Assembly: GCA_018818235.1 (NCBI GenBank)
Contig: JAHISE010000139.1
Coordinates: 1-11,383, forward strand
DNA from: Patescibacteria group bacterium
GTDB lineage: Bacteria; Patescibacteriota; Gracilibacteria; Peribacterales; Peribacteraceae
Direction: 5' to 3'
DNA: 11,383 nt
Of this stretch, positions 1-5,695 are shown one piece after another. Position 1 is the first letter of the stretch, and each line of letters opens with the position of its first letter. Under the pieces are notes generated by a model. That model was not told where the DNA came from, searched no databases, and worked only from the letters and a program-made list of their open reading frames with translations. Made by a program: the position numbers and the translations under genes.

Positions 1-283
1 TATACTCCTTCGCCTAAATAATTCCGATTCTTGAGGATTCATTAATTATTAACAAATCTATTTCTAATGGCTATGGAGTACGAGATTGCATAACAAAAGC
101 ACAGTGAATTTTTCGGAATTATTAACTAAAAGCAGTATATAGTGCGGATCTCTTACATACTTTGAAAGTGTTTCATGTTTTTCTGTAATAAGTGCAATAT
201 TTCTACCTCTATGAGCTACTGCAAGTATAATCCGCATGTTCACCGTGCTCTCATTTTTGTATTGCATGGTCAATAACTATTAC
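1..283. other. AT-rich leader region without a supportable gene
   Basis: No recognisable gene lies here. A minus-strand open frame of about 57-69 codons (64-273) has no ribosome binding site and resembles nothing I know, so I do not call it. The first 13 bases are the exact reverse complement of 2022-2034, and similarity extends to about base 33. Read on the minus strand, this end carries a GAAGGAG motif near the window edge, so it may be the leader of a gene lying to the left of the window. The rest is plain AT-rich sequence. Confidence 0.4.
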
Positions 284-312
284 TTGCACAATCTATATAT
301 TTTCTATAGAAT
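284..312 (+). promoter_or_regulatory. Promoter of the toxin-antitoxin-like module, with overlapping inverted repeat
   Basis: A -35 box TTGCAC (284-289) and a -10 box TAGAAT (307-312) are separated by 17 bases, ahead of the antitoxin start at 337. The inverted repeat TCTATA (292-297) / TATAGA (305-310) overlaps the spacer and the -10 box. That is where an autorepressing ribbon-helix-helix antitoxin usually binds. The operator role is inference; the motifs are visible. Confidence 0.5.
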
Positions 313-336
313 ACCTATGGTTTACCAATTATCAAT

Positions 337-582
337 ATGCCTACACCTCAGACTTCAATTTCCATAGATAAAGATACTAAAGATCGCGCCACAAGGCGTG
401 CAAAGAAGGATAATATGCCTCTTGCAGTTGTAGTAAGAATTCTTTTAGTGGACTATGCCAATGGCAACATAAGTGTTGGAGCACGTACCGGGATAGGTGT
501 TTTAGCAGAAGAAATTCCTGTGGATAAAGAAACACAAAAGAAAATGGATGAAGTTGTTAAGAAATGGCGTGGTAAAGTGTAA
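337..582 (+). CDS. Ribbon-helix-helix antitoxin, RelB/DinJ-like
   Basis: This 81-residue protein starts with a short beta-strand-like segment (TSISID, residues 6-11). Two helices follow: KDTKDRATRRAKKDN (12-26), then a hydrophobic helix after NMPLAVVVRILL. This is the usual strand-helix-helix layout of RelB/DinJ-type DNA-binding antitoxins. The charged C-terminal tail (about residues 60-81) would wrap around and neutralise the toxin. The gene lies 9 bases upstream of a 127-codon gene of toxin size, the standard antitoxin-first order, and has a promoter with an overlapping inverted repeat. No Shine-Dalgarno site precedes the ATG. In the family, the antitoxin represses its own operon and is degraded faster than the toxin. 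The fold call is fairly secure; the exact subfamily is not. Confidence 0.7.
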   Translation: MPTPQTSISIDKDTKDRATRRAKKDNMPLAVVVRILLVDYANGNISVGARTGIGVLAEEIPVDKETQKKMDEVVKKWRGKV

Positions 583-591
583 GATAAAAAC

Positions 592-975
592 ATGAAGATT
601 GTTATTGTTGATAGTATCCGTAAAAAAGAATTTAAGCATGGATATATAGCATCAGAAGATCTTGATACGATTATTAGTAGTTTTACAAAAGGGATTTTTA
701 CTCCAATTAAAGGTGCTTCACTGCCGAAGGAATCACAATTGATAAAGTTGTACGCTACAAGCGTTGGTGGTGCAAAGCGCATTGTATTTCTTGTAGATAT
801 GAAGACTAAGGATGGTTATATTCTCTTTTATCGTGGGAAGAACGATGCAATTGGTAAAAACATAAGCATTAAGAATCCTGCATTCAAGAAAAAGCTTATA
901 CGTTATCTTGAACTTCTTGATAGTGATATGGAAAAAGGAAGCTACACTATATATTCGGATCAACGTAAATCTTGA
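592..975 (+). CDS. Candidate RelE-superfamily toxin of a type II toxin-antitoxin module
   Basis: This 127-residue basic protein begins 9 bases after the antitoxin stop, so the two are almost certainly co-transcribed. The central part has RelE/ParE-like features: a strand with GGAKRIVFLVDM (about 59-70), a strand ending LFYRGKND (about 78-85), and a basic segment leading into a helix, NPAFKKKLIRYLELL (about 95-109). RelE-type toxins cleave mRNA in the ribosome and ParE-type toxins hit gyrase; which applies here cannot be told from sequence. The assignment rests mainly on gene order and size, with modest motif support. It ends in TGA, which shows normal use of that stop codon. It converges on the tRNA-Leu gene, leaving 25 bases between them. 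Confidence 0.55.
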   Translation: MKIVIVDSIRKKEFKHGYIASEDLDTIISSFTKGIFTPIKGASLPKESQLIKLYATSVGGAKRIVFLVDMKTKDGYILFYRGKNDAIGKNISIKNPAFKKKLIRYLELLDSDMEKGSYTIYSDQRKS

Positions 976-1000
976 TGTTGGTCACCTGCTGTCTCCTTGA

Positions 1001-1087
1001 TGGTGCCCAGGAGAAGACTTGAACTTCCACGGGATTGCTCCCACACGCCCCTCAAGCGTGCGCGTCTACCAGTTCCGCCACCTGGGC
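1001..1087 (-). tRNA. tRNA-Leu (anticodon GAG), CCA encoded
   Basis: Read on the minus strand, a 7-bp acceptor stem GCCCAGG/CCTGGGC closes the molecule, with discriminator A and an encoded CCA (1001-1003). The D-arm has the leucine pattern TGGCGGAACTGGTAGACGCG. The anticodon stem CACGC/GCGTG encloses a 7-base loop TTGAGGG, giving anticodon GAG (1051-1053), which reads CTC and CTT. A long variable arm (about TGGGAGCAATCCCG) marks a class II tRNA, and the T-loop contains GTTCAAGTC. The 87-nt length fits tRNA-Leu. A toxin-antitoxin module next to a tRNA gene can indicate an integration site, but I see no duplicated tRNA 3' end in the window. Confidence 0.96.
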
Positions 1088-1163
1088 ACAGGTTAAACAG
1101 ATTGTAGCAAGGAAGTGGGTCAGAGCAAGGAAAACGATCAACGAAAAACGAATTAACGAATAA

Positions 1164-1189
1164 ACCACGGCAATCGCGATTGCCGTGGT
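1164..1189 (-). terminator. Perfect 26-bp palindrome, likely terminator of the ferritin-like gene
   Basis: The two 13-base half-sites starting ACCACGGCAATCG are exact reverse complements. The RNA would form an 11-bp hairpin with a small loop 36 bases past the stop of the minus-strand ferritin-like gene. On that strand it is followed by T-rich sequence (TTTATTCG, then a TTTTT run within about 25 bases). The uridine tract is imperfect, so a protein-binding palindrome is also possible. It separates the ferritin-like gene from the tRNA. Confidence 0.55.
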
Positions 1190-1225
1190 AAACGAAACAA
1201 CAAATAACTCAGTATAACATCAGCT

Positions 1226-1645
1226 TCACATCCCCAACGCCTCCATTATATCCCTCTCATGTTCTTCCTCATCTGCAAGGATTTGTTTGAGTGCAGTTTC
1301 GAGAGCATAAAGCTCCAGTTCTTGTGCCTGCTTAACACGTTCTCTGTATCTTCTTATTGCCAGTCTCTCGCCTTCCAGATCCTGCTCCAACATCTTTCGT
1401 GAATCCTTATCTGTAAATCTTTCGGCAACATCCATTGTTGGAATTCCTCCAAGGTAATCAATTTGTTCTGCAAGAATATTGGCATGGCCAATTTCCTCAT
1501 TAACATGAACTATAAGTTCAGCATTAATTGATTGAAATTCTCCACCGGTCAAAGTTGCCACATGTTGTACGTACTGTATGGCGGCTGCGAATTCGTATGC
1601 AAGGTCGCCGTTGAGTTCTCTTATAAGTTCTTCTTTTGTAATCAT
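1226..1645 (-). CDS. Bacterioferritin-like diiron protein without the haem-binding Met
   Basis: This 139-residue four-helix-bundle protein belongs to the ferritin/bacterioferritin/Dps-like group, which oxidises Fe(II) and stores or detoxifies iron. All six diiron ligands of bacterioferritin can be placed: Glu18, Glu51 and His54 (EIGH), Glu93, and Glu126 and His129 (EEEH). Bacterioferritin has a haem-ligating Met at position 52; here residue 52 is Ile, so haem binding is not expected. I chose the ATG at 1643-1645 because the family begins there (ITKEELIRELN). The 63 codons upstream run through an intergenic inverted repeat and have a random-looking hydrophobic composition. No Shine-Dalgarno site is visible. 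The gene is monocistronic, with its own candidate promoter and a palindrome downstream. The length is slightly short of the usual ~155-160 residues, closer to Dps-like ferritins of archaea and bacteria. Confidence 0.88.
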   Translation of the reverse strand: MITKEELIRELNGDLAYEFAAAIQYVQHVATLTGGEFQSINAELIVHVNEEIGHANILAEQIDYLGGIPTMDVAERFTDKDSRKMLEQDLEGERLAIRRYRERVKQAQELELYALETALKQILADEEEHERDIMEALGM

Positions 1646-1669
1646 ATATTGGTGGGGAAAAGGATATTG

Positions 1670-1698
1670 AGTGTATGAGATATCAGTAATTGATGCAA
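1670..1698 (-). promoter_or_regulatory. Candidate promoter of the ferritin-like gene
   Basis: On the minus strand, TTGCAT (1693-1698) and TACACT (1670-1675) are spaced 17 bases apart, about 24 bases ahead of the chosen ATG. The boxes match consensus moderately. No Fur-box-like palindrome is obvious nearby. Confidence 0.35.
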
Positions 1699-1746
1699 TA
1701 CAGAATATCGAAGAATTAATACCTTTTCCGAGCAAATTTCTAGAGT

Positions 1747-1905
1747 CAAATTCGAAATACGAAATCCGAAACAAGCTCGAAATCAGAAATAAGAAATACA
1801 AAAGGCTTTTTATTGAAATATGTGCATGAAACAAGTAATGCTTACATTTTTTGAATTTTGTGCTTCGTATTTAGAATTTGTTTCGGATTTCGTATTTCGA
1901 ATTTG
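1747..1905. repeat. 28-bp perfect inverted repeat, intergenic
   Basis: The left arm 1747-1774 and right arm 1878-1905 are exact reverse complements over 28 bases, and both are built from the motif TTCGAAATACGAAATCCGAAA. Weaker complementarity continues inward, so the transcript could form a long hairpin around a roughly 103-base loop. Within the arms, CGAAAT-like words recur several times. It lies upstream of the ferritin-like gene, outside its coding part. No transposase is present. Confidence 0.8.
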
Positions 1906-2109
1906 GTTTCGTCATATCTATACTCATTTCAAAATAAAATTACTATAATACCCCGAAGCTTTTACCCAATTTATCCCTTACATAAGCCAATGCCCAATTC
2001 AAGCAATTCGGAATTTTAAAAGCGAAGGAGTATAAATGTGAAAACTATATTGTTTTATTTTGATTTAGCTATATATGCGCATATACTTATATAGTTTTGA
2101 GATCCGTGA
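1906..2109. other. Intergenic stretch with copied leader sequence and AT-rich hairpin after ligA
   Basis: Bases 2000-2034 repeat, in reverse orientation, the first 33 bases of the window; 2022-2034 is exact. This copy contains GAAGGAG followed by ATG at 2035, but TGA comes immediately after, so nothing is encoded. Further on, AAAACTATAT (2041-2050) pairs with ATATAGTTTT (2089-2098) around the 14-base palindrome TATATGCGCATATA (2072-2085). This may form an AT-rich hairpin just past the ligA stop, but it is a weak terminator candidate. Confidence 0.5.
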
Positions 2110-4248
2110 TTACTTGAGCATGTTATTAAACTTCTCCTCATCAACAATCTCAACATCCAACTCTTTAGCCTTATCATACTTACTCCCCGGATCTTCTCCT
2201 GCCAAAACGTAGCTTGTTTTTTTGCTTACAGATGAACTCACTTTGCCTCCTCGTTCTTTGATCATCTTTTTGGCATCTTCACGGCTTAGGTTGGGGAGTG
2301 TACCTGTTATAACAAACGTCTTTTCTTTGAATATCTGAGGTGCATGGCTTCCTTCAGAGAGAATTGCAAGCACACCTGCGCTCTCCATTTTATTAATCAC
2401 TGATCTGTTATCTTCATCTTTTATCCACTCGATTACAGACTCTGCGACTACCGGTCCTATTCCGTCAATTGATGCCAGCTCCTCCATTTCAATATTATCA
2501 AGAGTATTTAATATCTTTGAGAGTTTGATGCCATTAACTTTTATTTCCTTCTTTTCTGTTTCAAAAAGCGATGTTTGCGGTCCAAGACTGTCTGACTGTT
2601 CCACACTTAATTCTTTCAGAGGCCATGCAATACGTTGCGCAAGAATTTCTGCAGTTTCTCGTCCTATGTGTCTGATTCCTAGGGCGAATATAAAACGATC
2701 AAGATCAATAAGCCTACTGTTTTCGATTGCACTTAGAACATTATCAGTTTTCTTCTCTTTAAATAATGGGAGAGCAATCAGGTCTTCTTGTTTAAGGAAG
2801 AAAATATCAGCAGGATCCGAAACTAATCCTTTATCAATAAATACTTCAATTGATTCTTGCCCAAGTCCTTCTATGTTAAATGCATAACGTGAAACCAGAT
2901 GCTCAATCTTTTCTTGTCTTACAGCTGCGCATTTAGAGTTGGAACACCTGTGTACAGCTTCGCCTTCGGGACGAACCAGATCACTTGAACAACTTGGACA
3001 GTGCTTGGGGAATTTAAATTTAACAGTTTTATTTGGTCTTAGATTTATCAAAACCTCCACAACTTCCGGAATAATGTCACCTGCTTTCTGAAGTATTACA
3101 GTATCTCCGATTCGTACATCTTGCCTTTCGATCTCATCTTGATTATGAAGTGTTGCACGGGTCACAGTTGTTCCTGCCAGTTGTGTTGGGGTCAAAATCG
3201 CAACCGGAGTTATGGCACCTGTTCTACCTATCTGCAGTTGAATATCCAGAATTCGGGCAGTTTTTTGTTCCGCCGGAAACTTGTATGCTCTTGCCCAGCG
3301 AGGAGCTTTTGCTGTGGATCCAAGGTCATGTTGAGTCCTGCGGTCATTAACTTTAAGTACCAGACCATCTATATCAAATGCCAAACTGTCACGTTTTTTC
3401 TGGTAGTCTAAATATAGTTTATTGGCATCGGCTAGGGTTGTAACCAGTACAAAATTTTTATTCACAGGCATACCGTGTTCACTTAAAAATTCCATCACTT
3501 CGATCTGTTTTTTTAAGCCCAATTCATCTGATGACTGAGTGTTCAGACCATAACAAAACATTTGTAAATCTCTTCCTGCGGTAACTTGTGGATCCAGTTG
3601 TCGTACAGATCCTGCTGCTGCGTTTCTTGGATTTGCAAACTGCTGCGTATCAGGTAACTTCTTGTTTAATTTATTGAGTGAACTTTTGGAAATATATACT
3701 TCTCCGGAAATCTCTAAATATTTTGGTACATTTTTACAGTTATTAATTTCAAATGAAAGAGGAATAGATTCAATTGTTCTGATTGTATGAGTCACATCTT
3801 CACCTTCAATTCCGTTGCCACGAGTTAGTGCACGTTGGAGGCTATACTTACCATCCTTATTTTCATAAACCAGAGAAATATTTAATCCATCAATTTTCAG
3901 TTCACAAAGATATTCAAAGTCCACATTCTCTTTTCCAAGAGCTCTTTCCATTTGATCTTTCCAGTCTTCCAGTTCTGCAAAAGCAAACACATCCGATAAT
4001 GATTCTTTTTGTGTTAAATGTTTTACTTTAGGTAGCCTACCATCCAGTGGTGCTCCTACTCGTTGTGTGGGTGAGTCGGGGGTAATTAAATCCGGGAACT
4101 CTTCTTCCAATTCAATCAGCTCCCTTTTAAGTGCATCACGAACGTCTTCCGACACGTCGGATCTGTCATCAATAAAATATGCTTTATTCAATCGCCATAT
4201 TTCGGCTTTTAGTTGCTCAATTCGTTTTTTGGCTTCTGCTTTGCTCAT
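2110..4248 (-). CDS. ligA: NAD+-dependent DNA ligase LigA
   Basis: LigA seals nicks between Okazaki fragments and in repair, using NAD+ as adenylate donor. The 712 residues show the complete domain order. The N-terminal Ia domain (about 1-65) ends in SPTQRVG. The adenylation domain has the catalytic Lys118 in KIDG, RGNG (143-146), SGEVYIS (181-187), ANPRNAAAGS, DIDGLVLKV (292-300) and KAPRWARAYKFP. An OB fold follows. The Cys4 zinc finger uses Cys417, Cys420, Cys435 and Cys440. Helix-hairpin-helix repeats lie near 523-540 and 590-612, and a BRCT domain at about 638-712. The usual length is about 670; the excess sits partly between the helix-hairpin-helix motifs (about 541-575). In the Ia domain, His23, Asp32 and Tyr35 of the E. 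coli enzyme appear as Phe25, Glu34 and Arg37. The ATG follows a short palindromic GGTAT-CCT-ATACC. No Shine-Dalgarno site is seen. Confidence 0.98.
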   Translation of the reverse strand: MSKAEAKKRIEQLKAEIWRLNKAYFIDDRSDVSEDVRDALKRELIELEEEFPDLITPDSPTQRVGAPLDGRLPKVKHLTQKESLSDVFAFAELEDWKDQMERALGKENVDFEYLCELKIDGLNISLVYENKDGKYSLQRALTRGNGIEGEDVTHTIRTIESIPLSFEINNCKNVPKYLEISGEVYISKSSLNKLNKKLPDTQQFANPRNAAAGSVRQLDPQVTAGRDLQMFCYGLNTQSSDELGLKKQIEVMEFLSEHGMPVNKNFVLVTTLADANKLYLDYQKKRDSLAFDIDGLVLKVNDRRTQHDLGSTAKAPRWARAYKFPAEQKTARILDIQLQIGRTGAITPVAILTPTQLAGTTVTRATLHNQDEIERQDVRIGDTVILQKAGDIIPEVVEVLINLRPNKTVKFKFPKHCPSCSSDLVRPEGEAVHRCSNSKCAAVRQEKIEHLVSRYAFNIEGLGQESIEVFIDKGLVSDPADIFFLKQEDLIALPLFKEKKTDNVLSAIENSRLIDLDRFIFALGIRHIGRETAEILAQRIAWPLKELSVEQSDSLGPQTSLFETEKKEIKVNGIKLSKILNTLDNIEMEELASIDGIGPVVAESVIEWIKDEDNRSVINKMESAGVLAILSEGSHAPQIFKEKTFVITGTLPNLSREDAKKMIKERGGKVSSSVSKKTSYVLAGEDPGSKYDKAKELDVEIVDEEKFNNMLK

Positions 4249-4573
4249 GGGTATAGGATACCGTAGAAAGTATTGGCTTAGCTATTCTATTGACTTGAAA
4301 GTTGAGCCCCTCTCCCCGTCCCTCTCCCCGCGGGAGAGGGGACTCCGCCGCACAGATTTTATATCGTTGCAATACTATTCCTCAGAAGCTCTTAGATTAT
4401 CTCGCCTTGTGTCTTTCTTCATGGGATGTGACTCCACTGTTGGGAACTAAGCCGTGTGGAAGTTTTTCTAAAGAAGTAGCAACATACATGTTAATAATTT
4501 TGCAACTTCTAATATTTGCAATCTTTCTATCTTTTAGGAAGATACGCTCTATTGATATTCTAACCCGAAAGTT
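4249..4573. other. Intergenic region between divergent ligA and the chorismate-mutase-like gene
   Basis: This 325-base gap must carry the divergent promoters. A weak -10 (TATCCT on minus, 4255-4260) lies 6 bases before the ligA ATG. It also holds one copy of the pyrimidine/purine-rich hairpin repeat (4320-4340). Open frames across it follow the repeat and show no protein-like pattern. I see no clear promoter for the gene at 4574. Confidence 0.4.
4320..4340. repeat. C/G-rich hairpin repeat, copy 1
   Basis: CCCTCTCCC (4320-4328), a 3-base loop and GGGAGAGGG (4332-4340) form a perfect 9-bp hairpin. It is preceded by another CCCCTCTCCCC run and followed by ACTCCGCCGC. The same stem recurs at 5442-5462 and, shortened to 7 bp, at 5340-5356. 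This marks a dispersed palindromic family rather than a single terminator. Confidence 0.8.
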
Positions 4574-4822
4574 ATGACAACTATTACCGACTCAAGATTA
4601 CAGCTTGAACAAATAGACCAACAGATTATTGGTCTTATTGCAGATAGAATTCAGTTCTGTAGCGAAGCTCGCGAAAGGGAAGAAGGTTTGGATTCCAGAG
4701 ATGTCGAATCCGAATTTATTTCACAATGGATAGAGGAAGCAGCCGATCATGGAATTGATGAAGTGTATATGGAGAAAGTGGCTGGTGTAATTGTTAGGAT
4801 GTGTAGGGCGGAGGAGGAGTAA
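4574..4822 (+). CDS. Chorismate mutase type II-like protein (AroQ fold), short and divergent
   Basis: This 82-residue, all-helical, acidic protein has the helix-1 signature of the AroQ class: RLQLEQIDQQIIGLIADRIQ (residues 8-27). Arg8 and Arg25 match the two helix-1 arginines that bind the chorismate carboxylates. The helix-2 signature (Lys...Asp-x-x-Arg-Glu) is poorly kept: DSRDVESEF (40-48) has shifted charges and no clear catalytic Lys39 equivalent. Enzymatic isomerisation of chorismate to prephenate is therefore not certain. The length is close to the ~85-95 residues of minimal AroQ domains. No other shikimate or aromatic amino-acid gene is nearby, so it stands alone. There is no Shine-Dalgarno site at the ATG. 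It could instead be a regulatory or orphan CM-fold domain. Confidence 0.6.
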   Translation: MTTITDSRLQLEQIDQQIIGLIADRIQFCSEAREREEGLDSRDVESEFISQWIEEAADHGIDEVYMEKVAGVIVRMCRAEEE

Positions 4823-4849
4823 GATTAATGGTAGATACGGGTGGTCACT

Positions 4850-4896
4850 GGTCGCTTGTCACTGGTCAATAGCATCATGACTAGTGACTAGCGACC
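4850..4896. terminator. Bidirectional hairpin between convergent genes
   Basis: Arms 4850-4867 and 4879-4896 pair over 18 bases with one G-T pair and one mismatch, around an 11-base loop. It lies between the convergent ends of the chorismate-mutase-like gene and the membrane-protein gene, so it could stop transcription from both sides. It is flanked by an extra direct copy of GTCACTGGTC (4844-4853 and 4858-4867). No strong T-run follows on either strand, so it may be a repeat element rather than a classical terminator. Confidence 0.5.
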
Positions 4897-4927
4897 CCTA
4901 GCACATGTGTATCTTTATAAACATCAT

Positions 4928-5179
4928 TTACTCCAATTCCTTCAAATCCCTCATCCCATCGTGTATCAAAAGTATAAGAATTCCAAGCAATGCAGAAAAT
5001 GCAAAGCTTGCAGTTTCGTTGTTTGGGAACAAATATAGATCCAAAAGCCCCCAAATACCTCTCCAGAATAGGACAATAGCAGTTCCAATTAGTATTGAAT
5101 TAAATACAGGGTGCTTTCTTTCGATTACAGAAAGATAGATATTCCGGCATTTATCGAGCATTGGTTTATGTTTTGTCAT
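4928..5179 (-). CDS. Small membrane protein with two transmembrane helices and a W-R-G-x-W motif
   Basis: This 83-residue protein of unknown function has a basic N-terminal segment (about 1-22). It is followed by two hydrophobic helices, about 25-46 (NSILIGTAIVLFWRGIWGLL) and about 56-74 (FAFSALLGILILLIHDG). The run FWRGIWGLLDLYLFP links the end of helix 1 to a short loop and is rich in invariant-looking Trp, Arg, Gly and Asp. I believe similar short proteins occur in CPR bacteria and archaea, but I cannot name a family. The start at 5177-5179 is chosen because a TATAAT -10 box sits 7 bases upstream. The frame stays open for 12 more codons, but these overlap the promoter. It converges on the chorismate-mutase-like gene. 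Confidence 0.7.
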   Translation of the reverse strand: MTKHKPMLDKCRNIYLSVIERKHPVFNSILIGTAIVLFWRGIWGLLDLYLFPNNETASFAFSALLGILILLIHDGMRDLKELE

Positions 5180-5186
5180 TAATCTT

Positions 5187-5215
5187 ATTATAACATATAT
5201 CTGAGAATTGAGCAA
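5187..5215 (-). promoter_or_regulatory. Promoter directly at the start of the two-helix membrane protein
   Basis: On the minus strand, TTGCTC (5210-5215) and consensus TATAAT (5187-5192) are 17 bases apart. Only 7 bases separate the -10 box from the ATG, so transcription should begin at or next to the start codon, giving a leaderless mRNA. Confidence 0.6.
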
Positions 5216-5374
5216 TTGTCTGCAAATGAGCTTTTATACCCTCTCTTCCCCGGCCCCTCTCCAACCGACCTCGCCCCTGGCCACCTCTTTCCTTGTCTTC
5301 CCTCTCCCCTTGGCCCCTCGAAGATGCTCCAGAAGGGTACTCTCCCGAGGGGAGAGGGGGAACCTAGGAATTGA

Positions 5375-5566
5375 AGAGAACAAACTTTGATTTCAGCAAT
5401 ATTTAAGATAACAAACCTTGATTTCTCCAATAACAGAGCTCCCCTCTCCCCTCGGGAGAGGGGGAGAGGGAGACACTAGGAGGAGAGGGGAACGCAGCAA
5501 TTGGAGATAACAAACTTTGATTTCTTTAATATTTGAGAGAACAAGCCTTGAATTCTCCAATGGCGG
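5375..5566. repeat. Four related 31-bp subrepeats in two pairs
   Basis: Subunits lie at 5375-5405, 5406-5436, 5505-5535 and 5536-5566. They share the pattern AGA(G/T)AACAA(A/G)C(T/C)TTGA(T/A)TTC followed by a more variable end. The two pairs are separated by the G/C-rich palindrome. The units abut without unique spacers, so this is not a CRISPR array. Confidence 0.7.
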
Positions 5567-5681
5567 AGTTCCCCTCCTCCTTGTTTCCCATGAGTTCATC
5601 GAATGGTGGAGGAGGGGCTATGGGTGGGGGGAGGCCAAGAGGCCAGGGAGAGAGGTAATAGCAATATCCCCCAAAATCAGC

Positions 5682-5687
5682 TATAAT
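5682..5687 (+). promoter_or_regulatory. -10 box of pilT, placed for a leaderless transcript
   Basis: Consensus TATAAT lies 8 bases before the pilT ATG. The -35 region (TAGCAA at 5659-5664, 17-base spacer) is weak. No Shine-Dalgarno site fits between the expected transcript start and the ATG. Confidence 0.5.
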
Positions 5688-5695
5688 AATACGAA

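Larger units (their letters stand above)
5216..5695. repeat. Repeat-filled intergenic region before pilT
   Basis: The region is divided by C- and G-rich hairpin repeats. One at 5340-5356 has a 7-bp CTCTCCC/GGGAGAG stem, and one at 5442-5462 has the same 9-bp stem as at 4320. Segment 5361-5450 is repeated at 5491-5580, offset by 130 bases, with clear but imperfect identity. Each copy contains two tandem 31-base subunits. The stretch 5265-5288 matches 19 of 24 bases of the inverted-repeat end at 6922-6945. Open frames here are low-complexity shadows; no gene is supported. Confidence 0.75.

Noticed and set aside
64..273. Minus-strand open frame of up to 69 codons, divergent from the antitoxin
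   Set aside because: It starts at TTG or internal ATGs without a ribosome binding site, shows no family resemblance, and sits in AT-rich DNA where such frames are common. A real small gene cannot be excluded.
1001..1087. tRNA-Leu as attachment site of an integrated element
   Set aside because: No second copy of the tRNA 3' end and no integrase are present in the window.
1646..1834. 63-codon upstream extension of the ferritin-like gene
   Set aside because: The extension reads through the intergenic inverted repeat and the promoter, while the family's N-terminus fits the ATG at 1645.
5180..5215. 12-codon N-terminal extension of the two-helix membrane protein
   Set aside because: It overlaps a consensus -35/-10 promoter pointing at the internal ATG.
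5375..5566. CRISPR array
   Set aside because: The 31-bp units abut or are separated by the G/C palindrome, have no uniform spacers, and no cas gene is nearby.
5188..5599. Open frames across the C/G-rich repeats before pilT
   Set aside because: Low-complexity Pro/Ser/Arg/Gly translations on both strands caused by the repeats; no start signals.
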